Source of the DNA: an uncultured Ideonella sp. | Lineage (GTDB): Bacteria > Pseudomonadota > Gammaproteobacteria > Burkholderiales > Burkholderiaceae | Direction of reading: 5' to 3' | Length of the DNA stretch: 8,702 nt | Assembly (NCBI GenBank): GCA_946479475.1 | Contig: CAMLGG010000225.1 | Span: 1 to 8,702, forward strand | Shown: positions 1 to 6,964 of the stretch, piece after piece | Layout of the letters: the number at the start of each line of letters is the position of its first letter | Numbering within the stretch: position 1 is the stretch's first letter | The notes under the pieces: model-generated | The model's input: the letters and a program-made list of their open reading frames with translations, nothing else | Told to the model about the DNA's origin: nothing | Database searches by the model: none | Made by a program: the position numbers and the translations under genes

Positions 1-452
1 GCGGCGCCAACGGCTGCTTCGGCGGCATGGGCATCGTGGCGCGCTGCGCCGACCACGTCGTGATGAGCGACATCGGCCGCCTCGCCATGTCCGGCCCGGA
101 GGTGATCGAGGCCTCGCACGGCGTCGAGGAGTTCGACTCGCGCGACCGCGCCCTCGTGTGGCGGACCACCGGCGGCAAGCACCGCTGGCTGACGGGCGAC
201 TGCGACGTGCTGGTGGAGGACGACGTCCGCCAGTTCCGCGAAGCCGCCATCGCGCGGCTCGCCATCTCGCGGCCCGTCACGATCGAGGCGCTGGAGGAAG
301 AGCACGCGCTGCTGTCCTCGAGGCTGCAGCTGATGTCGGTCGCGGCCGAGGGCGACGAGGCGACGGCGCTGTGGGCGCGCCTGGGCGTGGTGGACGCCGG
401 GAAGGTCGGCGAGCTCGATGTGGTGGCGGTGCGCGAGCTGCGCCCGGCCTGA
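1..452 (+). CDS. mdcD: Malonate decarboxylase beta subunit MdcD, 3' part only
   Basis: This is the C-terminal part (149 complete codons, frame beginning at base 3) of the beta subunit of biotin-independent malonate decarboxylase. With the gamma subunit MdcE it decarboxylates the malonyl group carried on the acyl carrier subunit MdcC, leaving acetyl-S-MdcC, in the cytoplasm. The visible part opens in a glycine-rich crotonase/carboxyltransferase segment (GANGCFGGMGI) that normally forms an oxyanion hole. It is followed by the family-typical GRLAMSGPEVIE and EEFDSRDRALVWRTTGG segments. The start codon and N-terminal half lie outside the window. The stop overlaps the Shine-Dalgarno-like AAGGA of mdcE, which begins 11 bases later, consistent with one operon. 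Recognition rests on these motifs and on the five mdc genes around it. I see no frameshift or internal stop. Confidence 0.93.
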   Translation, partial: GANGCFGGMGIVARCADHVVMSDIGRLAMSGPEVIEASHGVEEFDSRDRALVWRTTGGKHRWLTGDCDVLVEDDVRQFREAAIARLAISRPVTIEALEEEHALLSSRLQLMSVAAEGDEATALWARLGVVDAGKVGELDVVAVRELRPA

Positions 453-463
453 AGGAATCGCAG

Positions 464-1165
464 ATGGACTGGAACGCACTCGCGGCCACTCTCTTCGGGG
501 CCCGCCATGGCATCGCGCAGGATGGCGACTTCCTGTTGGGCACGGCGACCTTCGACGCTCATCCGCTCACGGTCATCGGCACCACGAACCACGCGCCCAT
601 CGGCGTGCGCCTCGCGCTCGCCCAGGCGCGGGCCGTGCTGGGCACGATCGCCCGCCACCCGGGCCGCCCGATCCTGCTGCTCGTCGACACGCAGGGGCAG
701 CAGCTGCGCCGCCGGGACGAGTTGCTGGGCATCAACCGCGCGATGGCGCACCTCGGCATGGCGCTCGACCTGGCGCGGCGGCGCGGGCACCGCGTGCTCG
801 GCCTGGTGTACGACCAGGCGCTCTCGGGCGGCTTCATCACCTCCGGCCTCATCGCCGATGCCTGCGATGCGCTGCCCGAGGCCGAGATCCGCGTCATGCG
901 CATCCCCGCCATGGCCCGCGTGACCAAGCTGCCCGAGGCGATGCTGGCGCGGCTGTCGGAATCCAACCCGGTGTTCGCGCCCGGCGTCGAGAACTACGTC
1001 GCCATGGGCGGCGTGCGCAGGCTGTGGCAAGGCGACCTGCGCGCCGCGTTGCGCGAGGCCCTGGCCGACGCACCGGTCGAGGACCAGCGCGCCGGCATCG
1101 GGGCCGAGCGCGGCGGCCGCCGCCTCGCGGCCGGCGTCATCCAGCGCGTCCTCGACGCGGCGTGA
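464..1165 (+). CDS. mdcE: Malonate decarboxylase gamma subunit MdcE
   Basis: A 233-residue protein matching the gamma subunit of biotin-independent malonate decarboxylase, partner of MdcD in the decarboxylase complex. Family-typical stretches are GTTNHAPIGV (residues 39-48), DTQGQQLRRRDELLG (75-89), a glycine-rich SGGFITSGL loop (121-129) of the carboxyltransferase/crotonase fold, and a C-terminal MGGVRRLW segment (181-188). The ATG at 464 was chosen because AAGGA at 452-456 sits 7 bases upstream and because residues 2-20 resemble the normal N-terminus. The frame stays open upstream of this start, but that part overlaps mdcD in another frame and looks like a low-complexity shadow. The stop TGA shares its last base with the ATG of mdcG, so the two are probably translationally coupled. 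Confidence 0.93.
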   Translation: MDWNALAATLFGARHGIAQDGDFLLGTATFDAHPLTVIGTTNHAPIGVRLALAQARAVLGTIARHPGRPILLLVDTQGQQLRRRDELLGINRAMAHLGMALDLARRRGHRVLGLVYDQALSGGFITSGLIADACDALPEAEIRVMRIPAMARVTKLPEAMLARLSESNPVFAPGVENYVAMGGVRRLWQGDLRAALREALADAPVEDQRAGIGAERGGRRLAAGVIQRVLDAA

Positions 1166-1851
1166 TGGAGCCGGCCGTGCCGCCCCTTCTCCTGCACCGT
1201 CACCAGCTGGCCCGCCTCTCGCCCGTGGGCTGGAGTCACCTGCAGCGTGGCGAGTGGGATGACGCCACGACGCAATGCCTGGGGCACTGGGCCTCACACG
1301 GCCTGCCTCTCGTGGTGACCACGCAGCCCGCCTCGCACGGCAGCATCGCGATGGGCCTGCCGATGCCCCATCGCTGGGGCCGCCGCCGCCTCGCGCTCGC
1401 GGTGTCACGCGGCCACGTCCTGTACTTCGACGAGTTCCCTCGACTGGAGCAGATCGGCGCCCTGCTGCCCGCGGCCACGCGATCGGCCTGGAGGGCGCTT
1501 TGCTCGCAACTGCGCTCGTGTGACGCGGCGGCCCGCGTTCACGGCAGCTTCGGCTGGCAGCAGCTCAGCGGCCTGGGCTACCTGAGGCCGGGATCCGACC
1601 TCGATGTCTGGGTGGCGGTGTCGTCGGCCGCGCACGCCGACGAAGTGGCGGGCCGCCTGCAGGCCTTCTCCTCGGACACGCTGCGGCTGGATGGAGAGAT
1701 CGTCTTCGGGCGAGGCCACGCGTTGGCCTGGCGCGAGTGGCTGGCCTGGCGCGAAGGCCGGACGAAGTCCGTGCTGGTCAAGCACCTCGGCGGCAGATTC
1801 CTCAGCCGAGATCCGGTGAAAGACTGCGACGACCTGGCTCTGGCGGCATGA
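1165..1851 (+). CDS. mdcG: Malonate decarboxylase holo-[acyl-carrier-protein] synthase MdcG
   Basis: A 228-residue nucleotidyltransferase-fold enzyme that transfers the 2'-(5''-triphosphoribosyl)-3'-dephospho-CoA precursor onto a serine of apo-MdcC, forming the active carrier subunit. The signature is the pol-beta-type motif: HGSFGW at 126-131 followed by PGSDLDVWV at 142-150. Asp145 and Asp147 are the expected metal-binding pair of the family. The C-terminal VKHLGGRFL (195-203) also fits MdcG. The ATG at 1165 overlaps the mdcE stop by one base (TGATG). A GTG at 1162 is in frame and could also serve, adding one residue. The 3' end overlaps mdcB by four bases (ATGA). No separate ribosome site is obvious, so translation probably depends on mdcE read-through and re-initiation. 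Confidence 0.93.
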   Translation: MEPAVPPLLLHRHQLARLSPVGWSHLQRGEWDDATTQCLGHWASHGLPLVVTTQPASHGSIAMGLPMPHRWGRRRLALAVSRGHVLYFDEFPRLEQIGALLPAATRSAWRALCSQLRSCDAAARVHGSFGWQQLSGLGYLRPGSDLDVWVAVSSAAHADEVAGRLQAFSSDTLRLDGEIVFGRGHALAWREWLAWREGRTKSVLVKHLGGRFLSRDPVKDCDDLALAA

Positions 1852-2711
1852 GTGCACTCGCCGTTCGTGCGAGCGTGCAGGCGCCCGCCCCCACCCCGCA
1901 GGCGATCGGCCGGGCGGCGACGCTGGCCCTGTACGACGAGCTGGCGCTCTCGCCCAAGCCCGGCCTCGTCACCTTGACGGATCCCGGCAGCCACAGCGAC
2001 ATGGACGCGCACACCTTCATGCGCAGTCTCTTCGCCCTGCGCGGCTACTTCGTGCGGATCGCGCAGCTTGGCTCGCTGCGTGCGCCCTTCGCCGCACTCG
2101 AGCGATGCGGGATCGAGGCGGAGGAGCGAATGCTGGCGGCCACCCGCGGCATCAACACCCATCGCGGCGCGATCTTCATGCTGGGTTTACTGTGCGCGGC
2201 GGCCGGTGCTGCCTCGAGCGGCAGGCGGCCGCTCACGCTGCTGCATCTGCAGTCCGCGCTCGACTCGCGCTGGGGCGACGACCTTCGCCAGCGTGCGCTG
2301 CGTGCGCCGAGCCTGCCCGGCGGCCTCGCCGCGCGAAGGCATGGGCTGCGCAGCGCATCCGATGAAGCGGCGGCCGGGTTCCCGGTGCTGTTCGAGGTCG
2401 CCCTGCCGCGCCTGCGCGCGAGTCTGCGCCACGGCCTCTCGCGTAGCCGGGCCCAGCTCGACACGCTGTTCGGCGTGATGGCCGTCCTCGACGATTCCAA
2501 CCTCGCGCACCGCGGCGGACTGGAGGGCCTGCATCTCGCCCGTTCGCTCGCGCAGGGCTACTTGGCGGCAGGCGGCGCAGCGCGCGACGCCAGGCTGGCC
2601 GAAGCCGGGCGAATCGGCGCCGAGTTCGTGCGCCGGCGGCTGTCGCCCGGCGGCTCGGCCGACACGCTCTCGGCGGCGTGCTGGGTCCAGCGCATGGGCC
2701 TGCTGGCGTGA
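1848..2711 (+). CDS. mdcB: Triphosphoribosyl-dephospho-CoA synthase MdcB
   Basis: A 287-residue member of the CitG/MdcB family. It condenses ATP with 3'-dephospho-CoA, releasing adenine, to give the prosthetic-group precursor used by MdcG. Family motifs are SPKPGLVTLTDPGSHSDMD (residues 35-53), GINTHRGAIF (101-110), the acidic DDSNLAHRGG region (225-234) and LSPGGSADTLSA near the C-terminus (265-276), the last being the usual closing block of the family. Length is normal. The ATG at 1848 gives an ATGA overlap with the end of mdcG. At the other end GTGA overlaps the start of mdcH. Placement between mdcG and mdcH, next to its functional partner MdcG, supports the assignment. A CitG role in citrate lyase is unlikely with no cit genes here. 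Confidence 0.94.
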   Translation: MSALAVRASVQAPAPTPQAIGRAATLALYDELALSPKPGLVTLTDPGSHSDMDAHTFMRSLFALRGYFVRIAQLGSLRAPFAALERCGIEAEERMLAATRGINTHRGAIFMLGLLCAAAGAASSGRRPLTLLHLQSALDSRWGDDLRQRALRAPSLPGGLAARRHGLRSASDEAAAGFPVLFEVALPRLRASLRHGLSRSRAQLDTLFGVMAVLDDSNLAHRGGLEGLHLARSLAQGYLAAGGAARDARLAEAGRIGAEFVRRRLSPGGSADTLSAACWVQRMGLLA

Positions 2712-3610
2712 GCTTCGCGCTCGTCTTCTCGGGCCAGGGAACGCAGCACGCCGCGATGCTGCCCTGGCTGGACGATGACGAAGTGGTGCACGCGATGTGC
2801 GACCGCCTGCAGGTCACCGACTGGCGCCACGCCATGGCCGAGCCGGGCTGGGCAGAGCGCAACGAGCACGCCCAGGTGCTGCTCACCGGCCTGGCGCTGG
2901 CCGCGTGGGGCCAGCTTTCGAGGCACCTGCCTCGCCCCGCAGCGGCCGCGGGCTACAGCGTCGGCGAGCTGGCGGCCTTCTGCGTGGCGGGCGTCTTCGA
3001 CACGGCCACGGCCCTGGAGCTGGCCACGCTGCGGGCGCAAGCCATGGATCGCCGCGCTGCAAGCCACCCGGGCGGCATGCTCGCCGTCTCCGGCCTGCCG
3101 GCCGATCGCATCGAAGCCCTGTGTGCGACGCTGGGCCTGGACCTGGCCATCCGCAATGGCCCGGCGGCCGTCGTGCTGGGCGGCCCCCTCCCGGCGCTGC
3201 AGGCCGCGGAGCGGGAAGCCGCCGCGTCGGGCGCGCGCAGCACGCGGCTCAGCATCGCCGTGGCTTCGCACACCAGGTGGATGGGCGAGGCGGCGCAGGA
3301 GTTCGAGCAGGCGCTCACGGGCTGTCGCGTCGACAGGCCGCAGATCGCGCTGGCGAGCAACACCGCACAGCCGGTTCGCGACGCGGCGAGTGCGCGGCAC
3401 GCCCTGGCCGCTCAAATCGCCTCGACCGTCCACTGGGACGAATGCATGGACGCCCTGCACGCCCGCCGTGTGGCCTGCGTCCTCGAGATCGGCCCGGGCC
3501 AGGCCCTGGCGCGCCTCTGGAACGAGCGCTTCCCCTCGGTGCCCGCGCGCTCCTGCGACGAGTTCCGCAGCCTCGAAGGCGTCGTGCGCTGGGTATCGAG
3601 CCCTCTCTGA
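2708..3610 (+). CDS. mdcH: Malonate decarboxylase acyltransferase (malonyl-CoA:ACP transacylase) MdcH
   Basis: A 300-residue FabD-fold acyltransferase. In the mdc system MdcH primes the carrier subunit by moving malonyl from malonyl-CoA to MdcC. The N-terminal VFSGQGTQ (residues 6-13) is the standard start of the fold. The nucleophile elbow is GYSVG (82-86) with catalytic Ser84, Arg109 in LRAQAM is the likely malonate carboxylate ligand, NGP (150-152) matches the family Asn region, His188 in ASHTRWM is the probable catalytic histidine, and EIGPGQAL (260-267) closes the domain. I chose GTG at 2708: it overlaps the mdcB stop as GTGA and places the conserved fold directly at the N-terminus. A GTG at 2678 would add ten unsupported residues. 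It could act as an ordinary FabD, but position in the operon argues for MdcH. Confidence 0.92.
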   Translation: MSFALVFSGQGTQHAAMLPWLDDDEVVHAMCDRLQVTDWRHAMAEPGWAERNEHAQVLLTGLALAAWGQLSRHLPRPAAAAGYSVGELAAFCVAGVFDTATALELATLRAQAMDRRAASHPGGMLAVSGLPADRIEALCATLGLDLAIRNGPAAVVLGGPLPALQAAEREAAASGARSTRLSIAVASHTRWMGEAAQEFEQALTGCRVDRPQIALASNTAQPVRDAASARHALAAQIASTVHWDECMDALHARRVACVLEIGPGQALARLWNERFPSVPARSCDEFRSLEGVVRWVSSPL

Positions 3611-3633
3611 GGCGAGTCCGGCCGGGCTGCCGC

Positions 3634-3649
3634 GACAATCCGCGCGATG
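3634..3649 (+). promoter_or_regulatory. Possible -10 element giving a leaderless transcript
   Basis: GACAAT at 3634-3639 resembles a sigma70 -10 hexamer and lies 7 bases before the ATG of the permease, which has no recognisable Shine-Dalgarno sequence. A transcript initiated the usual distance downstream would begin at or next to the A of the start codon. No good -35 hexamer is visible 16-18 bases upstream, so this is a weak, inferred call. Confidence 0.3.
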
Positions 3650-4879
3650 ACGACCACCGTGCTGCTGATCTTCGGCCTCGTGTACCTGGGCATGATCCTC
3701 GGGGGCCTGCCCTTCTTCCGGCTCGACCGCACGGGCGTCGCGCTGCTCGGCGCGATCGCCATGATCGCCAGCGAGGCCGTCTCGGTGGAGCAGGCGGCGC
3801 AGTCCATCCACCTGCCCACGCTGCTGCTGCTGTTCGCCTTCATGGTCGTGTCGGCCCAGATGCGCCTGGGCGGCTTCTACGACTGGGTCACCGTCAGGCT
3901 CGGCGCCATGCCGGTCACGCCGCCGAAGCTGCTGGGCGTGCTGATCCTGGTGGTGGCGCTGCTCTCGGCGGTGTTCAGCAACGACATCGTCTGCCTCGCG
4001 GTCGCGCCCATCCTCGTCGATGCGTGCATGCGCCGCCGGCTCGATCCCATCCCCTTCCTGCTGGCGCTGGCCTGCGCCGCCAACATCGGCTCGGCCGCCA
4101 CGCTGATCGGCAACCCGCAGAACATGCTGATCGGCCAGTCGCTCTCGCTGCCTTTCGCCGGTTATGCGGCGCAGGCGGCGATCCCGGTGCTGGTGGGCCT
4201 GGCGATCACCTGGGCACTCATCGTGGCCGGCGTGCGCGGCCGCTGGATGCTGCCCGAAGCAGCCTCTGCCGCGCCGGACGGCGAGTCGCCCGCCGTGGCC
4301 CTGGACCGCTGGCAGACCGTGAAGGGCCTGGCCGTCGCGCTCGCGGTGCTGCTGGCCTTCCTCTTCACCTCCTGGCCGCGCGAGGTCGTCGCCCTGACCG
4401 GCGCCGGCGTGCTGCTGATGAGCCGCCAGATGCACTCCGGCCGGACGCTGGGCCTCGTCGACTGGGAGCTGCTGGTGCTGTTCATGGGCCTGTTCGTCGT
4501 CAACGATGCCCTGCAGCGGACCGGCCTGCCGGCACGCCTGGTGGCCGACGCGGCGGCGGCGGGCATCCGCCTCGACCATCCGGCGCCGATGTTCGCCGCG
4601 GCCTTCGTGCTGTCGAACATCGTCTCCAACGTGCCGGCCGTGATGCTGCTGCTGCCGGTGGCCCACGAGCAGCCGCTCGCCGGCCCGCTGCTGGCGCTGT
4701 CCAGCACCTTCGCCGGCAACCTCTTCATCGTCGGCAGCATCGCCAACATCATCGTCGTCGATGCCGCCGCGCGGCGCGGCGTCCACATCGACTGGAAGCG
4801 CCACGCCGCGATCGGCGTGCCGGTGACCCTGGTCACCATGGCCACCACCGCCGGCTACCTGTGGTGGCTGGGCGCGTGA
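3647..4879 (+). CDS. SLC13/ArsB-NhaD-type anion permease (YbiR-like), candidate malonate/dicarboxylate transporter
   Basis: A 410-residue polytopic inner-membrane protein with about 11-12 hydrophobic segments and two similar halves, as in the ion-transporter superfamily (ArsB, NhaD, CitM, DASS). Each half carries a re-entrant-loop type motif: SNDIVCLAVAP (residues 111-121) with NIGSAATLIGNPQNMLIG (146-163), and LSNIVSNVPAVMLLLP (322-337) with NLFIVGSIANIIV (358-370). The GNPQN motif and overall layout resemble E. coli YbiR. A less hydrophobic central stretch (about 200-225) joins the halves. It starts 36 bases after mdcH on the same strand, where other mdc clusters often carry a malonate carrier (MdcLM, MadLM or MdcF), so malonate uptake is a fair inference; arsenite or sodium transport is not excluded. 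The start has no clear ribosome site. Confidence 0.8.
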   Translation: MTTTVLLIFGLVYLGMILGGLPFFRLDRTGVALLGAIAMIASEAVSVEQAAQSIHLPTLLLLFAFMVVSAQMRLGGFYDWVTVRLGAMPVTPPKLLGVLILVVALLSAVFSNDIVCLAVAPILVDACMRRRLDPIPFLLALACAANIGSAATLIGNPQNMLIGQSLSLPFAGYAAQAAIPVLVGLAITWALIVAGVRGRWMLPEAASAAPDGESPAVALDRWQTVKGLAVALAVLLAFLFTSWPREVVALTGAGVLLMSRQMHSGRTLGLVDWELLVLFMGLFVVNDALQRTGLPARLVADAAAAGIRLDHPAPMFAAAFVLSNIVSNVPAVMLLLPVAHEQPLAGPLLALSSTFAGNLFIVGSIANIIVVDAAARRGVHIDWKRHAAIGVPVTLVTMATTAGYLWWLGA

Positions 4880-4920
4880 GCGGCCGGCTGGGACGCGAGC
4901 GGCACCAGCCGCGGCCGCTC
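4878..4920. terminator. GC-rich stem-loop between convergent genes
   Basis: Arms at 4878-4891 and 4905-4920 can pair over 14 base pairs with a two-base GC bulge (4911-4912) and a 13-base loop. It begins inside the permease stop codon and ends 5 bases before the end of the convergent amidohydrolase gene, where a bidirectional terminator is expected. Neither strand has a clear U-tract after the stem, so it may act weakly, with Rho, or as a 3'-end stabiliser. Confidence 0.5.
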
Positions 4921-4924
4921 CCGG

Positions 4925-6883
4925 CTAGTGGTTGTGGCCGTCGCCCCTGGCGTGCGGCGCCCCGGGCACGGTGGACGGGATCGCATGGCCCGCCGAGCCG
5001 CGAGGGCTCAGCACACGCGCCCTCGCGTTCAGCGCCACGCGCTGCGTGCCGAGATTGCCGGCGAACGGCTCGAGCGCATGGACGACCTGGCCGCCGACCA
5101 TCGTCAGCAGGACCCGGTTGCGGCCCAGCTCCTCGTCGGGCACCGCGAGGAAGTCGCGCTCCAGGATGATGAGGTCGGCGAACTTGCCGGTCTCTATCGT
5201 GCCGATCTCGTGCTCCATGCGCAGCTGGTGCGCGGCGTTGACCGTGATCGCCGCCAGCACCTCGTCTCGCGAGAGCGCCGGATCCGCGTTGATCGGCCCT
5301 TCGAAGATGGGCGCCAGGCTCGCTGCGCTGTGCGGGTTGGTGGGATCGCCCGAGCGCGTCACGCCGATCTTCAGGGCCAGGAAGGTGTCGAAGGGATCGA
5401 TCGGCCAATCGCTGCCGTGCACGATGCGCGCGCCGGCCCGTTGCAGGCTGCCCGAAGGCTCCATGCGGGCGAAGCGGTCGGCGCCCAGGTGATGCTCGGT
5501 GTCGCCGATCGAGTAGGGCGCCCGCTGGGCCCACTGGAAGGACATCGTCGCCATCACGTCGAGCGGCGCGAAGCGTCCGTAGTCCGCCACGGCCACCGTC
5601 TCGTCGTGGGCGATCGCGGGGCGGAAGTCGGCCCCGGGCCGCGCCTTGCGGGTCGCGTCGACGGCATCCAGCACGGTGCGCACGCCGCGTTCGCCGGTGG
5701 CGTGCAGGTGCATGTCGAGGCCGGCATCCACCGCGGCCAGCATCAGCGCCTGCAGCGACTGCGGCGTGTAGTAGAGCTGGCCGACGTTGCTGCCTTCTAC
5801 CCACTTCGGCGCGTCGTCGGTGCCGATGTTCTGCAGGTAGGGCGAAAGCAGCGCGCCAGTGTCCGCCGGTGCGTTGACCACGCCGTCCATGAACACCTTG
5901 ACGACCCGCGACCGGACGCCCGGCACCGGCGTGACGGCGCCGCTGTCGGCCTGCGACGCCAGCGCCTTGGCGTCGGCGATCGCCTGCGCCGGCGCCGTGT
6001 TGGCCGTCTCGGCGTCGAGGTTCATGGCGAGGTTCACGCGGGCGGTGAGTTCGCCCGAATCGCGAAGGGACTTGAAGACCCGCAGGTGCGGCTCGCCGGC
6101 GGCGGCGTCCATGAAGGTCGTGATGCCCTGCTCGCGGATGGCGGCGAGCGCGGCGCGGCCCTGCTTGAGCTCGTCGGCCTCGCTGTCCGGCGGGATCGCG
6201 GCCTTGAGCTGGAAGCCCGCGGCGTCCTCGCAGATGCCCGTCGGGTTGCCGTTGGCATCGCGCAGGAACTTGCCACCGGCCGGGTCGGGCGTGCTGGCGT
6301 CTATGCCGGCCAGCGCGAAGGCGCGCGAGTTGGCCAGCACCGAGTGGAAGTCCGCCGAGGTGACGGCGATCGGGCGCGTCGTCGCCAGGCCGTCGAGCAG
6401 TTCCTTGGTCGGGTCGGCGTCGAGCGAGGCGGTGGATTGGCGATCCCAGTTCACCGCCTCCAGCCAGGTGTCCGGGCCGGCCTCGGGCGTGGCGTCGAGG
6501 CAGGCCTGCAGGCGGCCGGCGAGCTGCTCGCGCGTCAGCGGCGCGTAGGCCAGGTCGCACAGCAGCAGCGCGCGGCCGCCGGCCAGCGAGTGCAGGTGCG
6601 CATCCACGAAGCCCGGCATCACCATGCGGCCGCCGAGCTCGATCACCTGCGTCTTCGGCCCGATGCGCCGGGCCGCCTCCTCGTCGGTGCCGACGAACGC
6701 GATGCGCCCGTCGCGAACGGCCACCGCCTGCGCCACGCTGCGCTTGCCGTCCATGGTGACCACCTTGCCGCCTCGCAGCACGATGTCCGCCGGCTTGGCG
6801 TCGTCCCCGCCTCCGCAGCCGGCGACGATGCCGATCGAGACGGCCGCCGCCAGCAGTGCGGCTTGAATCTTCCACTTCCTCAT
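4925..6883 (-). CDS. YtcJ-like amidohydrolase, predicted lipoprotein
   Basis: A 652-residue metal-dependent hydrolase of the amidohydrolase-3/YtcJ type. The N-terminus is a lipoprotein signal peptide: positive MRKWK, a hydrophobic core, then lipobox VAGC with Cys23 as the lipidated residue, followed by a Gly/Asp-rich linker. The mature enzyme is therefore probably anchored in the outer or inner membrane facing the periplasm. Metal-site motifs are GFVDAHLHS (His96, His98), VKVFMDG (Lys329, possible carboxylated lysine), HLHATGERG (392-400), IAHDE (His426) and HGSDWP (His489, Asp492). The C-terminal VGGQVVHA strand (597-604) is typical, followed by a proline/histidine-containing tail. Substrate is not predictable; family members hydrolyse cyclic or linear amides. 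A short G-run (GGGGG) lies about 5 bases before the ATG. It lies 81 bases downstream of the LuxR-type gene on the same strand. Confidence 0.88.
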   Translation of the reverse strand: MRKWKIQAALLAAAVSIGIVAGCGGGDDAKPADIVLRGGKVVTMDGKRSVAQAVAVRDGRIAFVGTDEEAARRIGPKTQVIELGGRMVMPGFVDAHLHSLAGGRALLLCDLAYAPLTREQLAGRLQACLDATPEAGPDTWLEAVNWDRQSTASLDADPTKELLDGLATTRPIAVTSADFHSVLANSRAFALAGIDASTPDPAGGKFLRDANGNPTGICEDAAGFQLKAAIPPDSEADELKQGRAALAAIREQGITTFMDAAAGEPHLRVFKSLRDSGELTARVNLAMNLDAETANTAPAQAIADAKALASQADSGAVTPVPGVRSRVVKVFMDGVVNAPADTGALLSPYLQNIGTDDAPKWVEGSNVGQLYYTPQSLQALMLAAVDAGLDMHLHATGERGVRTVLDAVDATRKARPGADFRPAIAHDETVAVADYGRFAPLDVMATMSFQWAQRAPYSIGDTEHHLGADRFARMEPSGSLQRAGARIVHGSDWPIDPFDTFLALKIGVTRSGDPTNPHSAASLAPIFEGPINADPALSRDEVLAAITVNAAHQLRMEHEIGTIETGKFADLIILERDFLAVPDEELGRNRVLLTMVGGQVVHALEPFAGNLGTQRVALNARARVLSPRGSAGHAIPSTVPGAPHARGDGHNH

Positions 6884-6929
6884 GCGACCCCCGAATGCAC
6901 CCGGTGCGGGCGGTCACGAAGTTAGCCGC

Positions 6930-6946
6930 GGCCGGTCCGGCCGGCC
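6930..6946. repeat. Small GC hairpin between the LuxR-type gene and the amidohydrolase gene
   Basis: GGCCGG at 6930-6935 can pair with CCGGCC at 6941-6946 across a 5-base loop. It sits in the 81-base gap between the two minus-strand genes. It has no U-tract and could be a weak attenuator or chance in GC-rich DNA. I found no convincing promoter in this gap. Confidence 0.3.
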
Positions 6947-6964
6947 CTCTGCAAATGAGGAGGG

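Noticed and set aside
2708..3610. Housekeeping FabD of fatty acid synthesis
   Set aside because: The fold is the same, but no fab genes are nearby and the gene overlaps mdcB at the end of an mdc operon, so MdcH is the better call.
2558..4804. 748-codon frame antisense to mdcH and the permease
   Set aside because: His/Gln/Arg/Gly-rich composition with no recognisable domain, opposite two genes with clear motifs.
2797..5169. 790-codon plus-strand frame overlapping mdcH and the permease
   Set aside because: Proline/arginine/glycine-rich shadow frame with no motifs.
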